From NCBI GenBank assembly GCA_021781535.1, contig JAJXWO010000026.1, positions 1 to 56,856 of the forward strand: 56,856 nucleotides of DNA, read 5' to 3'. This document shows, piece by piece, positions 1 to 7,848 of the stretch. The notes below the pieces were generated by a model. That model was not told the origin of the DNA. It searched no databases and worked only from the letters and a program-made list of their open reading frames with translations. The position numbers were made by a program, and so were the translations under genes. Every line of letters begins with the position of its first letter. The stretch's first letter is position 1. The stretch comes from Deltaproteobacteria bacterium. GTDB lineage: Bacteria; Desulfobacterota; Desulfuromonadia; Geobacterales; Pseudopelobacteraceae.

Positions 1-16
1 TAATTACCGTTTTCAT
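1..16 (-). CDS. start of a truncated gene, product unknown
   Basis: Only the first five codons lie in the window, reading leftward from an ATG at 16-14 (MKTVI). It is called because a strong ribosome binding site, GGAGG, sits seven bases before that ATG on the minus strand. Start codon, spacing and strand match the next gene on the right, which ends at 105, so the two are probably co-transcribed. Nothing can be said about function. Confidence 0.5.
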
Positions 17-104
17 ATAGTTGCCTCCGAATCCTTGGTGTTAGTCATTCGTAGCGCCAAGGTATGTAGGTCTGTTTTTGTCTGTCCTTACCGTTGAGAT
101 ATTT

Positions 105-1031
105 TTATCCCCACCGCCAGAGGGCAAGTATCAGCACAATAATGAAAACTATCGTAAGGTTCATGTGTGCCATGAAGAAGAATACACGTTCATGGAGCGG
201 GGCTTTGCGGAGACCGCCGGTCACTAACTCTCCTGCCGGAGTCATGGCAATAATCTTCTCATCTCGATGAGGCGCATCTTTCAACGCTTCCGTCAGGTCG
301 TTGCCGGCGTTATGTCTCCCCATGTGAACCCCCTGTTTCCAGAGTTTGCTTTGAGTCGCGTCATAGATTTTTCCCTCGAAAGCAAAGTAGGCGGGCCGGC
401 CCTCCTGGCCGTTGTAGGAAGTCAGCTCTTCCAGGGTCAGTTCATCTGTGGTGTCAGGAAGCGCCGGCTCTTTCTTCTTCGCCTTGAGCTTCGGCCCGAT
501 TATGGTAATGACGAATAACGCTGAGATCACCATTACCAGATAGAGGCAAATCTTTATGAACAGGAGAATGCCGAAGCGGGTGTGAAAGAATGAATCGAAA
601 CTGGTTAGCCGGGAATAGGTTAGAATGGACCCGGTTATACCCATAATGATCATCGAGATAACGCCGACTCTCTGTTCACCGCGGGGGAGGCCACTAGCGG
701 CGTAGGCTGGTTTGAGGATAAGATGCACGTAGAGGATTGTGCCGAACCAGAATATGCCGGTCAGGAAATGGATATAGCCGATGACCAGCCGAAACCCTTT
801 GATAAATATGCCCTGTTCAGGATTTTTTGTTGCGGCTTTGCGTGATTCAGCAAAAGACGTTCCGGCCGGTGTCAGTTCACCTCCCCCTCCTGGGTCAAGG
901 TGGCAGACAGAGCATGGCTGGCCGGTCTGTTTGGCATATTCCTCGGTTGCGCCAGCCAGCTGCGGTATCGCCAGCACGAATGATACCAGCAGAAATACGC
1001 CGATAAGATACTGAAAAACAACCGTGGGCAT
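105..1031 (-). CDS. membrane fusion protein: c-type heme, CopD-like helices, cytochrome b5-like domain
   Basis: About 308 residues. An N-terminal hydrophobic segment (about 5-27) acts as signal or anchor. A single c-type heme motif CSVCH follows at residues 40-44. Next come about four transmembrane helices resembling CopD-like or b-type cytochrome membrane domains (about 75-195). A soluble domain from about 218 resembles cytochrome b5-like heme/steroid-binding proteins, with candidate heme ligands His236 and His255, and a last helix forms the C-terminus. The start at 1031 is preferred over an upstream in-frame ATG at 1067 because AAAGGA lies about seven bases before it and the signal sequence then begins at residue 1. 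Two or more hemes and a membrane location suggest quinone- or periplasm-linked electron transfer, possibly serving the neighbouring nitrite reductase; that role is inference. Confidence 0.75.
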   Translation of the reverse strand: MPTVVFQYLIGVFLLVSFVLAIPQLAGATEEYAKQTGQPCSVCHLDPGGGGELTPAGTSFAESRKAATKNPEQGIFIKGFRLVIGYIHFLTGIFWFGTILYVHLILKPAYAASGLPRGEQRVGVISMIIMGITGSILTYSRLTSFDSFFHTRFGILLFIKICLYLVMVISALFVITIIGPKLKAKKKEPALPDTTDELTLEELTSYNGQEGRPAYFAFEGKIYDATQSKLWKQGVHMGRHNAGNDLTEALKDAPHRDEKIIAMTPAGELVTGGLRKAPLHERVFFFMAHMNLTIVFIIVLILALWRWG

Positions 1032-1179
1032 ATGATTCCTTTCTGCATTCAAGGCTGAAGTATCCATACAGCACAGTAATATCTAAACTGCCGCTCTTGC
1101 GGTGGTCGGTAATCTTACCGTGCCACACACCTATAATATCACATTTATTTTTTAATTCAGCCCGGCCGGTAACCGAACG

Positions 1180-1335
1180 TCAATCACTGTGACTTTGAAC
1201 ATGTGTTGCGGTATATTTTTTATCCGCGCGCCTCTGCTTTTTGCGTCGCCAGCTGGCGCGGGTGCCAAAGAAGGTCCCGGCAGCTGTTAATACCCAAATC
1301 GTGATCGTGACGGCCATTTCGCTGGTGGTAATCAT
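1180..1335 (-). CDS. small single-helix membrane protein
   Basis: A 51-residue protein starting MITTSEMAV, with one hydrophobic helix (about 8-25) followed by a strongly basic tail rich in Arg and Lys. The start is set by AGGGAG six bases upstream of the ATG; a longer reading to 1401 would run into the nrfA terminator and has no ribosome binding site. It lies between nrfA and the heme fusion gene on the same strand. A hairpin separates it from nrfA, so it may be expressed by readthrough. I do not recognise a family. It could be a small assembly or anchoring subunit, but nothing in the sequence proves this. Confidence 0.55.
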   Translation of the reverse strand: MITTSEMAVTITIWVLTAAGTFFGTRASWRRKKQRRADKKYTATHVQSHSD

Positions 1336-1376
1336 GTATGGCTCCCTGGTGGATTGCAGATGTGTATGAATGCAAA

Positions 1377-1405
1377 CGGAGTGGCTGCCTGATGCAGCCA
1401 CTCCG
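1377..1405 (-). terminator. hairpin terminator after nrfA
   Basis: A perfect 12-bp stem (1377-1388 with 1394-1405) and a 5-base loop lie about 20 bases past the nrfA stop. The following T tract on the minus strand is only TTT, so termination may be partial and the two small downstream genes could be read through. Confidence 0.6.
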
Positions 1406-1425
1406 TTACTTGAAAATTTCCTCTG

Positions 1426-2874
1426 TTACGATTGCGGTCCGAACGGATCTTTCAGTTCCTGCTTCGGGTTGAACATCAGCTTTTTGAGGCCACGGTTGTT
1501 CGTATACTTGGATAGCTCAAGATCAATCGTGGCCGGTACGTTTACCCCCGCCTTGGCAAGGGCCTGGCGCAACAGGGCTTCGGCTTTGCCGGCATGCATG
1601 GTGGCATCACCCAGAATACGCATCGCTTCAGTAGGGTTATGAAAACCGAGTGAGTTCTCGGCGCCGAAGAAGAGGTTGCGATAGAATCCTTCTTCGTAGT
1701 GATCCTTGGCCAGGTCGTACAGTTCCTTGTCAATCTGCTTGCCGGCTGCCTGTTCCTTGTGGGTCAGTTCAAACAGCTTTGCCACCGTAGCCAGCGCATA
1801 ACCGGAACGGATGTACTGGGAAGCGGCCCGATCCTGGATGGCAATAACCTGATTTTTCAGCCACTCCGCGGACTCGGCGTGACACTGCTGGCACGCTTTG
1901 AAATCGTTCTTCATCGGGCTCATGATTCGATGGTCAGAGATCTTCTGACTGCCTACCTTGGTGTAGGGCATGTGGCAGTCGGCACAGGATGCGCCGGCCA
2001 TCCAGTGAACGCTGTTGTTTGAAAACATTTCAAACTCCGGATGGCGGATAAAAGCCAGCTTGAATCCGGTAACCGCCTGAGTCCATTCACCATAGGACTT
2101 GTCACTGCGAATCTTCTTGATAATGTTCTCAATGGAGATCTTGCCCCACGTGCTTTTATCCCACGGGAGAAAGACATCCTGCGACTTCATCTCAGGGCTC
2201 TTGACGATGCTGTAGCTCACATGGCATTGGGCACACACGAGGGACCGCATCTCCTGGTTGGTCAGTTTGGTCTGGTCAACTCCCAGCTTCTGCAGCGCCT
2301 TGCCAAGGGTAAAACCGCGGGAGATCCTGAGTGTCATGTCCTTGTTGTTGTGGCAGTCGATGCAAGAAACACCAAGTTCCTGGTGCTCCTTGGGGATCAG
2401 GGCAGCCACGTCCTTGTACGGTTTGGAGAAGTAATCCAGACCATGCTTCGCTGCCAGCGCCGGGGCATAGGGGGTCTTGCAGGTCAGGCAGACGCCGCCG
2501 GCCTTGACCCGTGACGGATCGGCCACTGCCTGGTCCTTCAGCATATGGAGATGGCCCCGGGGTTCATTGTATTCAACGCCGAAGCCCCACCCGTTAAACA
2601 GCAGCGCCATAAAGGGATATTCGGACAGTTTGTCGAAGGTTTCGCCACCGTCGTTCCCTTTCTTGTATTTGCTCTTGCCGACCGGTGTTGCTTCAGCGGT
2701 ATTCTTCCAGCCCTCATACTCAGCCGGGTAGGCCTTGCCCCAGACTGCCGGGTCTACGGTGCCGTCAGGAATCTGTACCCCCTTGACCATTTCCGCTTTG
2801 GGTGGCGAACAGGCTGTTGTCATGGCGCCAAATAGCGCTGTGGCTATGAGGGTTGCAATCAGTTTCATTTTCAT
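1426..2874 (-). CDS. nrfA: pentaheme cytochrome c nitrite reductase NrfA
   Basis: 482 residues, the usual size of NrfA (ammonia-forming nitrite reductase, EC 1.7.2.2), which reduces nitrite to ammonium with six electrons in the periplasm. The diagnostic catalytic heme motif with lysine as proximal ligand, CLTCK, is at residues 129-133. Four bis-His motifs follow: CIDCH (171), CAQCH (214), CADCH and CQQCH in the C-terminal half. The N-terminus is a signal sequence whose cleavage region ends in a cysteine at residue 22, but the lipobox is poor because -3 is Thr, so lipid attachment is uncertain. GGAGG sits seven bases before the ATG at 2874. It follows nrfH by 29 bases on the same strand, forming the standard nrfHA operon. 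Confidence 0.97.
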   Translation of the reverse strand: MKMKLIATLIATALFGAMTTACSPPKAEMVKGVQIPDGTVDPAVWGKAYPAEYEGWKNTAEATPVGKSKYKKGNDGGETFDKLSEYPFMALLFNGWGFGVEYNEPRGHLHMLKDQAVADPSRVKAGGVCLTCKTPYAPALAAKHGLDYFSKPYKDVAALIPKEHQELGVSCIDCHNNKDMTLRISRGFTLGKALQKLGVDQTKLTNQEMRSLVCAQCHVSYSIVKSPEMKSQDVFLPWDKSTWGKISIENIIKKIRSDKSYGEWTQAVTGFKLAFIRHPEFEMFSNNSVHWMAGASCADCHMPYTKVGSQKISDHRIMSPMKNDFKACQQCHAESAEWLKNQVIAIQDRAASQYIRSGYALATVAKLFELTHKEQAAGKQIDKELYDLAKDHYEEGFYRNLFFGAENSLGFHNPTEAMRILGDATMHAGKAEALLRQALAKAGVNVPATIDLELSKYTNNRGLKKLMFNPKQELKDPFGPQS

Positions 2875-2903
2875 ACCAGGTCCTCCTGAGTGTGTTTGAT
2901 TTT

Positions 2904-3368
2904 TTAGAGTGTTTCAATGCTGCCGGAACCGGCGTGCGTAATTCGGCGGTGGCAGCTCCAGCAGTTGCGCGAGGTATCCATCTGTGACACCAATTCGCTG
3001 TGGCAGCGGATACAGTTGGCTTTTACCACCCCGGCGCCATGTTCAGACAGCGTGATTCGCTCCGGCACATGGCCGGAATAAAAAAACAGTACATCCTTCA
3101 TGCCGTCGATGGATTTCCAGATGTAGTGCATGGCAACGTTGTCACCGGGGAGGTGACAGTCAACGCATCTGATGCGCCGGTGTGCACCGGAGTGCATAAA
3201 AGCACTATGTTCGCTCTCCATGACGTGACATCCTGCACAGAATCCGGGTGACTCAGACTTTGCCAGCAGTTGCGGCGGTCCCAGCAGCAGAAATACCGCA
3301 CACAACGCCAGTACTGCCGCGGTAATTGCCGCTATTTTCAAATGGTGTCCACTTGGAAATGATTTCAT
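2904..3368 (-). CDS. nrfH: tetraheme NapC/NirT-family quinol dehydrogenase NrfH
   Basis: 154 residues with one N-terminal membrane helix (about 11-33) and four heme c motifs: CAGCH, CVDCH, CIRCH and CWSCH. The first is followed at once by V-M, giving the CxxCHxM arrangement in which methionine ligates heme 1 in NrfH. NrfH oxidises menaquinol and passes electrons to NrfA on the periplasmic face. The start at 3368 has GGGGAG five bases upstream. A second ATG five bases earlier is in another frame and is rejected. The gene opens the operon behind the promoter at 3468-3509. Confidence 0.95.
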   Translation of the reverse strand: MKSFPSGHHLKIAAITAAVLALCAVFLLLGPPQLLAKSESPGFCAGCHVMESEHSAFMHSGAHRRIRCVDCHLPGDNVAMHYIWKSIDGMKDVLFFYSGHVPERITLSEHGAGVVKANCIRCHSELVSQMDTSRNCWSCHRRITHAGSGSIETL

Positions 3369-3467
3369 CCATGCTCCCCCTTCCCGATAAGATACTATCC
3401 CTCTTGATTGCCCTCATGTGCCATTTCCCCCTTCTGACCGTGTAATAATTACCTGCAACTCTCTGAC

Positions 3468-3509
3468 TGAATAGCATGAGCATGCGGAATTAAATTTGAC
3501 CAAAATCAA
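3468..3509 (-). promoter_or_regulatory. FNR/HcpR-type box and -10 element of nrfHA
   Basis: The palindromic box at 3496-3509 reads, on the minus strand, TTGAT-TTTG-GTCAA. It fits the CRP/FNR superfamily pattern (FNR TTGAT-N4-ATCAA; HcpR TTGAC-N4-GTCAA). On the same strand TATTCA at 3468-3473 is a plausible -10 hexamer. The box centre (3502.5) and the -10 centre (3470.5) are 32 bp apart, the distance expected when an activator binds at -41.5 in a class II promoter. The inferred transcript start is near 3461, giving a leader of roughly 90 bases. This would couple nrfHA to anaerobiosis or nitrogen oxide stress; the exact regulator is not decided by the site. Confidence 0.6.
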
Positions 3510-3588
3510 TTGTACGAACAAAAGAGCGGGAAATTACAAATTTGAGCGACGGGCGAAAATAAAAGCGGGTTAAATTTATGGTTGTACG

Positions 3589-3633
3589 AAAAAGAGCCGC
3601 ACTACCTTTTGGGAGGATAGCGCGGCTCTTTTT
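3589..3633 (-). terminator. intrinsic terminator of the DUF4124/PLDc_N gene
   Basis: The inverted repeat AAAAAGAGCCGC / GCGGCTCTTTTT (3589-3600 and 3622-3633) has a 21-base loop. Read on the minus strand it ends in a T run, 75 bases after the stop at 3709. The A/T-flanked stem is nearly symmetrical and could also work on the plus strand. Confidence 0.7.
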
Positions 3634-3708
3634 GCCGTTGTGTGGTTTTACTCTGAAAACAGATGCCTGTAGTGACACATTTCCAGATCCCTTTGTGTCC
3701 GCTTCGCT

Positions 3709-4320
3709 TCAACACCCCGATATCATACCAACTCCATGTCCCGGTTCCGAACAGTTACGTGCCACCACCCGAATACATTTATACGGTGATCCCCAAAACA
3801 TATAGGCCAGCATACCGATCAATGGCAATAAAAGTACCAGCAGCAGCCAGACGGTTTTAATCGAGGGAGACATAAACTCGTTTCTAACAATGTCTACAAT
3901 GGTTATCATCCAGATTACAAACAGGAAAACTCCCAGCACAGCCAATATTTCTATATAAAATACCAGCGATTGCAGGGTGTTCTGGAACTCCTCCGCTTGG
4001 AGCTGCTTTTGTTTAGTTGCCTCCGCAGCAATTTTCTTTTGTTCCAGATTGGCCAGTCGAACTGCGGCCTTACTTTCCTTAGATGCGCCAAGCTTATCCT
4101 GCCGAGACATGCTGACTTTGACCTGTAGAGTCGTGCTCTCAGGCGGGATACCGGTCTCTGTAAAGAACTGTTCTCGAAATTTCTCCGGCACGGAAGAGGA
4201 ATCATCCGTGAAGTTAACCCCGTTTGCATCTTCCCACGTGTATATTTCAGCGGATGCAGCGGCGGCAAGCGAGCTTGCCAGCAGCATCGTCAGCAACAGG
4301 GTGATTGTCCGTGATACCAT
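3709..4320 (-). CDS. exported DUF4124 protein with PLDc_N-like membrane tail
   Basis: 203 residues. A signal peptide (about 1-24) is followed by a DUF4124-like segment beginning EIYTWEDANGVNFTDD (about 25-45). A charged, probably coiled region follows (about 70-110) and then two transmembrane helices. The last helix pair, with WLLLVLLLPLIGMLAYMFWG, matches the PLDc_N pattern found at the N-terminus of cardiolipin synthases and in short membrane proteins. The start at 4320 is chosen because AAGGAGG lies eight bases upstream; a longer frame to 4476 has no such site. Function is unknown. It has its own terminator and lies alone between intergenic regions. Confidence 0.7.
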   Translation of the reverse strand: MVSRTITLLLTMLLASSLAAAASAEIYTWEDANGVNFTDDSSSVPEKFREQFFTETGIPPESTTLQVKVSMSRQDKLGASKESKAAVRLANLEQKKIAAEATKQKQLQAEEFQNTLQSLVFYIEILAVLGVFLFVIWMITIVDIVRNEFMSPSIKTVWLLLVLLLPLIGMLAYMFWGSPYKCIRVVARNCSEPGHGVGMISGC

Positions 4321-4561
4321 TGGAACGCCTCCTTGTAACTTCGTCGGCCAGATTCTGACACAGATGAAGATTACAACTAACGTACCAAGATGATATTCGG
4401 ATTGTTCGGGAATAACATTACGATATTGTTGGGTATTATTGAAAGCTGACCCGGTGCGCACAGAGAAAACCGTCACAATTATCCGTATCTTTTAACAAGA
4501 CCGTCAAGTGTGGCGGATTGTAAGGGAATTCAAGATGTGAATAAAAACAAGTACAAAAAAC

Positions 4562-5227
4562 TCATAGTTTTTTTGACCAGTATTCCCGCTCAAAAGGCCA
4601 ATACTCTTTCATCATGTCAACAAGACCGGACATTCTTAATTTGAACTCTTCACGAAAACCATCTTGTCCAGTATAAACCCGTTTATCTTTGATGCTCTGA
4701 CAAAGTTCCTGGCCAAGGTTACGGGCTTTTGCATAGAGATTTTCCTCATCAGGAAAGGTTCTGACTCCGGCTATTGGTGATCCGACACCGCCAACCGAGT
4801 TGGCGCCAAGGGTGTTTATGAAGCGGCTCATATAAGACAGCACCTCATCATCCCCTCCTCCGCCGGAGGTTTCAACCATGGCCGCATACTTTCCTTCCAG
4901 GGCCATGCAGTGAATAAGCCCGTTGCAACGATCGAAGAGGGCTTTCATCTGGGCCGTGACACTGAAGATATAGTTTGGACTGGCCAGAATGAAACCGTCG
5001 CATGCAAGCAGCTTCTCTTTGATGACTTCGTAATCATCATTGATGTTGCAGAAACCGGTTTTGTGACAGAGGTCACAGGCTACGCACGGCAGAACATTCA
5101 AGGTTTTCAGGGAGAGAATTTCGGTTTCAGCTCCGGATTTTTCAACTCCGGCAAGCACTTCATCTAACAGGCGACCGGTGTTACCGTGCATTCCTCTTGG
5201 GCTGGCTATTATGGCAAGTATCTTCAA
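4562..5227 (-). CDS. flavodoxin-fold NAD(P)H-dependent FMN reductase / iron-sulfur flavoprotein
   Basis: 221 residues. The N-terminus has the FMN phosphate-binding loop typical of FMN reductases (IIASPRGMHGNTGRLLDEV). A cysteine cluster CVACDLCHKTGFC at about 48-60 matches the compact cysteine motif of archaeal-type iron-sulfur flavoproteins. SPNYIFSVTAQMKALFDR is the usual flavin-contact segment. It should be a cytoplasmic FMN protein that moves electrons from NAD(P)H or ferredoxin; the substrate is unknown. The start codon is TTG at 5227 with GAGAGG five bases upstream. It follows the ABC exporter genes by 49 bases on the same strand and may be co-transcribed. Confidence 0.8.
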   Translation of the reverse strand: MKILAIIASPRGMHGNTGRLLDEVLAGVEKSGAETEILSLKTLNVLPCVACDLCHKTGFCNINDDYEVIKEKLLACDGFILASPNYIFSVTAQMKALFDRCNGLIHCMALEGKYAAMVETSGGGGDDEVLSYMSRFINTLGANSVGGVGSPIAGVRTFPDEENLYAKARNLGQELCQSIKDKRVYTGQDGFREEFKLRMSGLVDMMKEYWPFEREYWSKKL

Positions 5228-5276
5228 GGTTACCTCTCTCTTGTTTGTTGTGGGAGACGATCAATCATCCCAAGAT

Positions 5277-6125
5277 CTAGACAATATCTTCATTCCCAAA
5301 ACGCTTGAAAAGCAATGCGCCAAGAATAAGGCAGTAAAAAAGGACATTGATGAGTGGATAGATAGAGGCGAATCCATGGAAAGATTCGCTCTCAATCAAT
5401 GAAGATGCCACCTGTTGAACGCCTGAGAGCTTTGGCCATAAAAAATAAACAATTTTCCACCATGCCCAGTCGGACTGTGGATGTCCGCCCGATTGCTGGA
5501 CTATCGCCTCCGCTATCTGGCTGTGGCTGGCAGCAGCTATGCCGTCGGCCACAAGGCCAACGATACCGACGCCCAGAACAGTAAGAAAAGCGACGAAATC
5601 CGGCATCAGGAGCGACAAAAGAAGCATGGCAATAATCACAAAGAGCAGATTGATGGAACAGAGCAGAGAGGCAACGAGGTATTCCGGCATGAAAACATTC
5701 AAATTTATGGATGTGATCAAGAACACAATGCTATGCAAGATAAACATGAATAGTACCGACAAGAGCCATAATCCAACAATCTTTCCCATAACATACTGCC
5801 ACCGGGCGATCGGTTTGGACAATAGACACGATTGCATCCCCTCGTTCCGGTCGCGCCTGAATACTCGCATCGAAAGTAAAGCCGTTATGACCATCACGCC
5901 GGCACTAATGATGTGGAAGACCACTTTCGATAAAGCTCTGACAACCGTTCCGGCATCAAGAGAATGTCCGTTCACCATGTAATTGCCTTGATAACAGCCA
6001 CGAAGAAGAAACACGCAGATGGCGCAGATAACGAACATGATGACGAAGCTTCTCTGCCGCACTTCGTCAATAAACGTATATTTAATAATCCTTGTAATGG
6101 GGGAAAGCGCGTGCGAAGTTTCCAT
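5277..6125 (-). CDS. ABC-2 type transporter permease
   Basis: 282 residues with about six hydrophobic helices and the layout of ABC-2 family permeases: a first helix at about 27-45, a periplasmic segment, then paired helices to the end. The cytoplasmic stretch RVFRRDRNEGMQSCLLSKPI is the coupling region seen in this family. It starts one base after the stop of the ATPase gene (TGA-C-ATG), so the two are translationally coupled. Together they form an exporter whose substrate cannot be read from sequence. A soluble loop near 205-225 is rich in Ser, Gly and Trp. Confidence 0.85.
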   Translation of the reverse strand: METSHALSPITRIIKYTFIDEVRQRSFVIMFVICAICVFLLRGCYQGNYMVNGHSLDAGTVVRALSKVVFHIISAGVMVITALLSMRVFRRDRNEGMQSCLLSKPIARWQYVMGKIVGLWLLSVLFMFILHSIVFLITSINLNVFMPEYLVASLLCSINLLFVIIAMLLLSLLMPDFVAFLTVLGVGIVGLVADGIAAASHSQIAEAIVQQSGGHPQSDWAWWKIVYFLWPKLSGVQQVASSLIESESFHGFASIYPLINVLFYCLILGALLFKRFGNEDIV

Positions 6126-6126
6126 G

Positions 6127-6831
6127 TCAACCTTTCACGAGTCTTACAAACACATCTTCCAGTGTCTCACCGTCTTTGACAATGGCGGAAATTGCGTCTT
6201 TTACCAAAAGCTTGCCACGGTTGATTATAGCTGCGGTATCGCATATCTTTTCAACTTCCGACAGCAGGTGTGAATTCAGAAAGATCGTCATGCCCTGACT
6301 TTTAAGCGACTCCAAGAGCTGGCGTATTTCCCGGATACCGATGGGATCTAAACCAGAGGTGGGTTCATCTAAAATTAACAGTTTCGGATCTCCCAGGAGC
6401 GCAGCGCCTAAACCGAACCGCTGAATCATGCCCTTGGAATATGTGCCGGCCTTTGTATTCTCCCTGCCGTGCATTCCGATCAGTTCGACAATGCGCCTGC
6501 AGTGATCGATAGCCTCGGAGCGGCGTATATCCAATAGTTCAGCACAACGCAGGAGATACTGCCACCCTGAAAGAGATGGTGGAATATGGTGGTTTTCGGC
6601 AAGATACCCGATTGATTGTCGGCATTCTGCCAGGGTACTTGGGATACCACGTAATGATAGGCTTCCCGATGTCGGTCGTGTAAAATCGAGCAGCATCTTG
6701 ACGATTGTCGTCTTCCCGGCTCCATTGGGTCCAAGCAGCGCAAAATATTCACCTGTCTTGACAGAGAAGGAGACATTGTCAACAGCCGTAAGGGAATCGT
6801 ATTGTTTGGTAACATTTTTTAATTCAATCAT
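6127..6831 (-). CDS. ABC transporter ATP-binding protein
   Basis: 234 residues. Walker A GPNGAGKTT is near residue 34, the ABC signature appears in the variant form YSKGMIQRFG, and Walker B with the D-loop reads LLILDEPTSGLDP. The H-loop histidine is in LNSHLLSEVEKICD. The subfamily is that of drug or lantibiotic-type exporters paired with ABC-2 permeases. It overlaps the preceding 85-codon gene by four bases (ATGA) and is followed after one base by the permease, so three genes form one unit. Confidence 0.92.
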   Translation of the reverse strand: MIELKNVTKQYDSLTAVDNVSFSVKTGEYFALLGPNGAGKTTIVKMLLDFTRPTSGSLSLRGIPSTLAECRQSIGYLAENHHIPPSLSGWQYLLRCAELLDIRRSEAIDHCRRIVELIGMHGRENTKAGTYSKGMIQRFGLGAALLGDPKLLILDEPTSGLDPIGIREIRQLLESLKSQGMTIFLNSHLLSEVEKICDTAAIINRGKLLVKDAISAIVKDGETLEDVFVRLVKG

Positions 6832-7085
6832 ATCTTGATTACCCCGGCTGCGATGCCATCAGCTATCTGTTCCAGTATTTTCGAATATCGATAAAGACCA
6901 CTGAATTGTTCACATAATTCACCCATTCCACTGTGGCCAGAAATGTTAACAAGTCGCTGGAAAATAGGCATTAAATCGCTCATTGCCGCAAATATTGACA
7001 GATCGGTTGCACCAGGCCGGTCTAATTCATGTACTCGTGCATTGATCTCTGAAGCAATCTTTATTTGTTCATCGCTAAAGTCCAT
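6828..7085 (-). CDS. small acidic protein heading the ABC exporter operon
   Basis: 85 residues, mostly helical and soluble, with no signal peptide and no cysteine motif beyond single cysteines. I do not recognise a family. The ATGA overlap with the downstream ATPase gene and the shared strand support it as a real, translated gene of the exporter unit. It might be a regulator or an adaptor; the sequence gives no DNA-binding motif. AGAGGTTAG lies before its ATG at 7085 as a moderate ribosome binding site. Confidence 0.65.
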   Translation of the reverse strand: MDFSDEQIKIASEINARVHELDRPGATDLSIFAAMSDLMPIFQRLVNISGHSGMGELCEQFSGLYRYSKILEQIADGIAAGVIKI

Positions 7086-7303
7086 AACTACTCTAACCTC
7101 TCTTCAAGCGAAATGTTCAGGCAATGAACGAAACAATCCCCAGGCGGGTGGAACCGTCCAGGGAATGGTTACGAAGGCTCCCGGGAGAATGCTGTTAAAA
7201 GATTGAAAAATACTTTGGCCGAACACTATACAGAATCGAATAAAAAAAGAGTCACTTCATACCGAGGTGCCTCTTCCTGTTTCCGGGAACGTTACTTATT
7301 TCA

Positions 7304-7555
7304 TCAAGTGAACTTTGAGATGTTGTGCTGGATTAGCTTCATGATTTCTTCCGTTGACCTCGATTGACCGGCAAACAGGACCATTCCGTTGACGATAAGC
7401 GCCGGGGCTGATTTAACGCCGTACTTGAGAATAGTGCCGATGTCGTTAACGATTTCTACCTTCCCGTTGATGCCGCATGCTTTCAGAGCTTCTAACACAT
7501 TGCCAAATAAGGACTTACGAACTTTTCCAATAGTTTCAATAACTTCAATCTTCAT
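7304..7555 (-). CDS. thioredoxin-fold protein lacking the redox CxxC
   Basis: 83 residues that follow the TM0996/MTH895 small thioredoxin pattern: a beta strand at the N-terminus, the helix LEALKACGINGKVEIVND, and the conserved segment YGVKSAPALIVNGMVLFAGQ with its cis-proline. In that family a CxxC sits at the start of the first helix. Here the corresponding stretch is GKVRKSLFGNVLEAL and has no cysteine; the single Cys is later, in KACGI. So the fold appears kept but disulfide chemistry at the usual site is lost. GGAGG lies seven bases before the ATG at 7555. It stands alone on the minus strand. Confidence 0.75.
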   Translation of the reverse strand: MKIEVIETIGKVRKSLFGNVLEALKACGINGKVEIVNDIGTILKYGVKSAPALIVNGMVLFAGQSRSTEEIMKLIQHNISKFT

Positions 7556-7718
7556 ATTTGTCCTCCGTCGTTTGCACGTTGCGCCTGGTTACGTCGGCAA
7601 TTTTCTGCAATAGTATCACGTGCCATCAAATTATCAAGTGGCGGATTTTTAAATGGCATATTCTTTTTGAGAATATGGAAAATATGGAAGAAATAAGGAT
7701 TTCAGGACTAACAATAAA

Positions 7719-7747
7719 TTGACAAATTTATACCAAACAAATAAGAT
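7719..7747 (+). promoter_or_regulatory. sigma-70 type promoter for the 52-residue membrane protein
   Basis: TTGACA (7719-7724) and TAAGAT (7742-7747) are separated by exactly 17 bases. The -35 is the full consensus and the -10 matches four of six positions. The next plus-strand gene starts about 95 bases after the predicted transcript start. Confidence 0.65.
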
Positions 7748-7848
7748 AAATATAGTCCGATTGAAGACTGTGCAATTAGTTTGCTGCTTATATTGATGCG
7801 TATCCGGATATGGTTTACTAACAATTTTGAAAGAAGGCGATAAGGATT

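Larger units (their letters stand above)
3369..3708. other. intergenic region between nrfH and the DUF4124 gene
   Basis: No convincing gene is seen. The region holds the nrfHA promoter (3468-3509), a run of short imperfect direct repeats (TTGTACGAA at 3509-3517 and again at 3582-3590; AAATTTGA at 3492-3499 and 3539-3546), and the terminator of the gene to the right (3589-3633). Open frames here lack ribosome binding sites. Confidence 0.5.

Noticed and set aside
3406..3423. TGGCAC...GGCAA resembling sigma-54 before nrfH
   Set aside because: The spacing is nine bases and the -12 lacks TTGC; the FNR-type promoter explains the region better.
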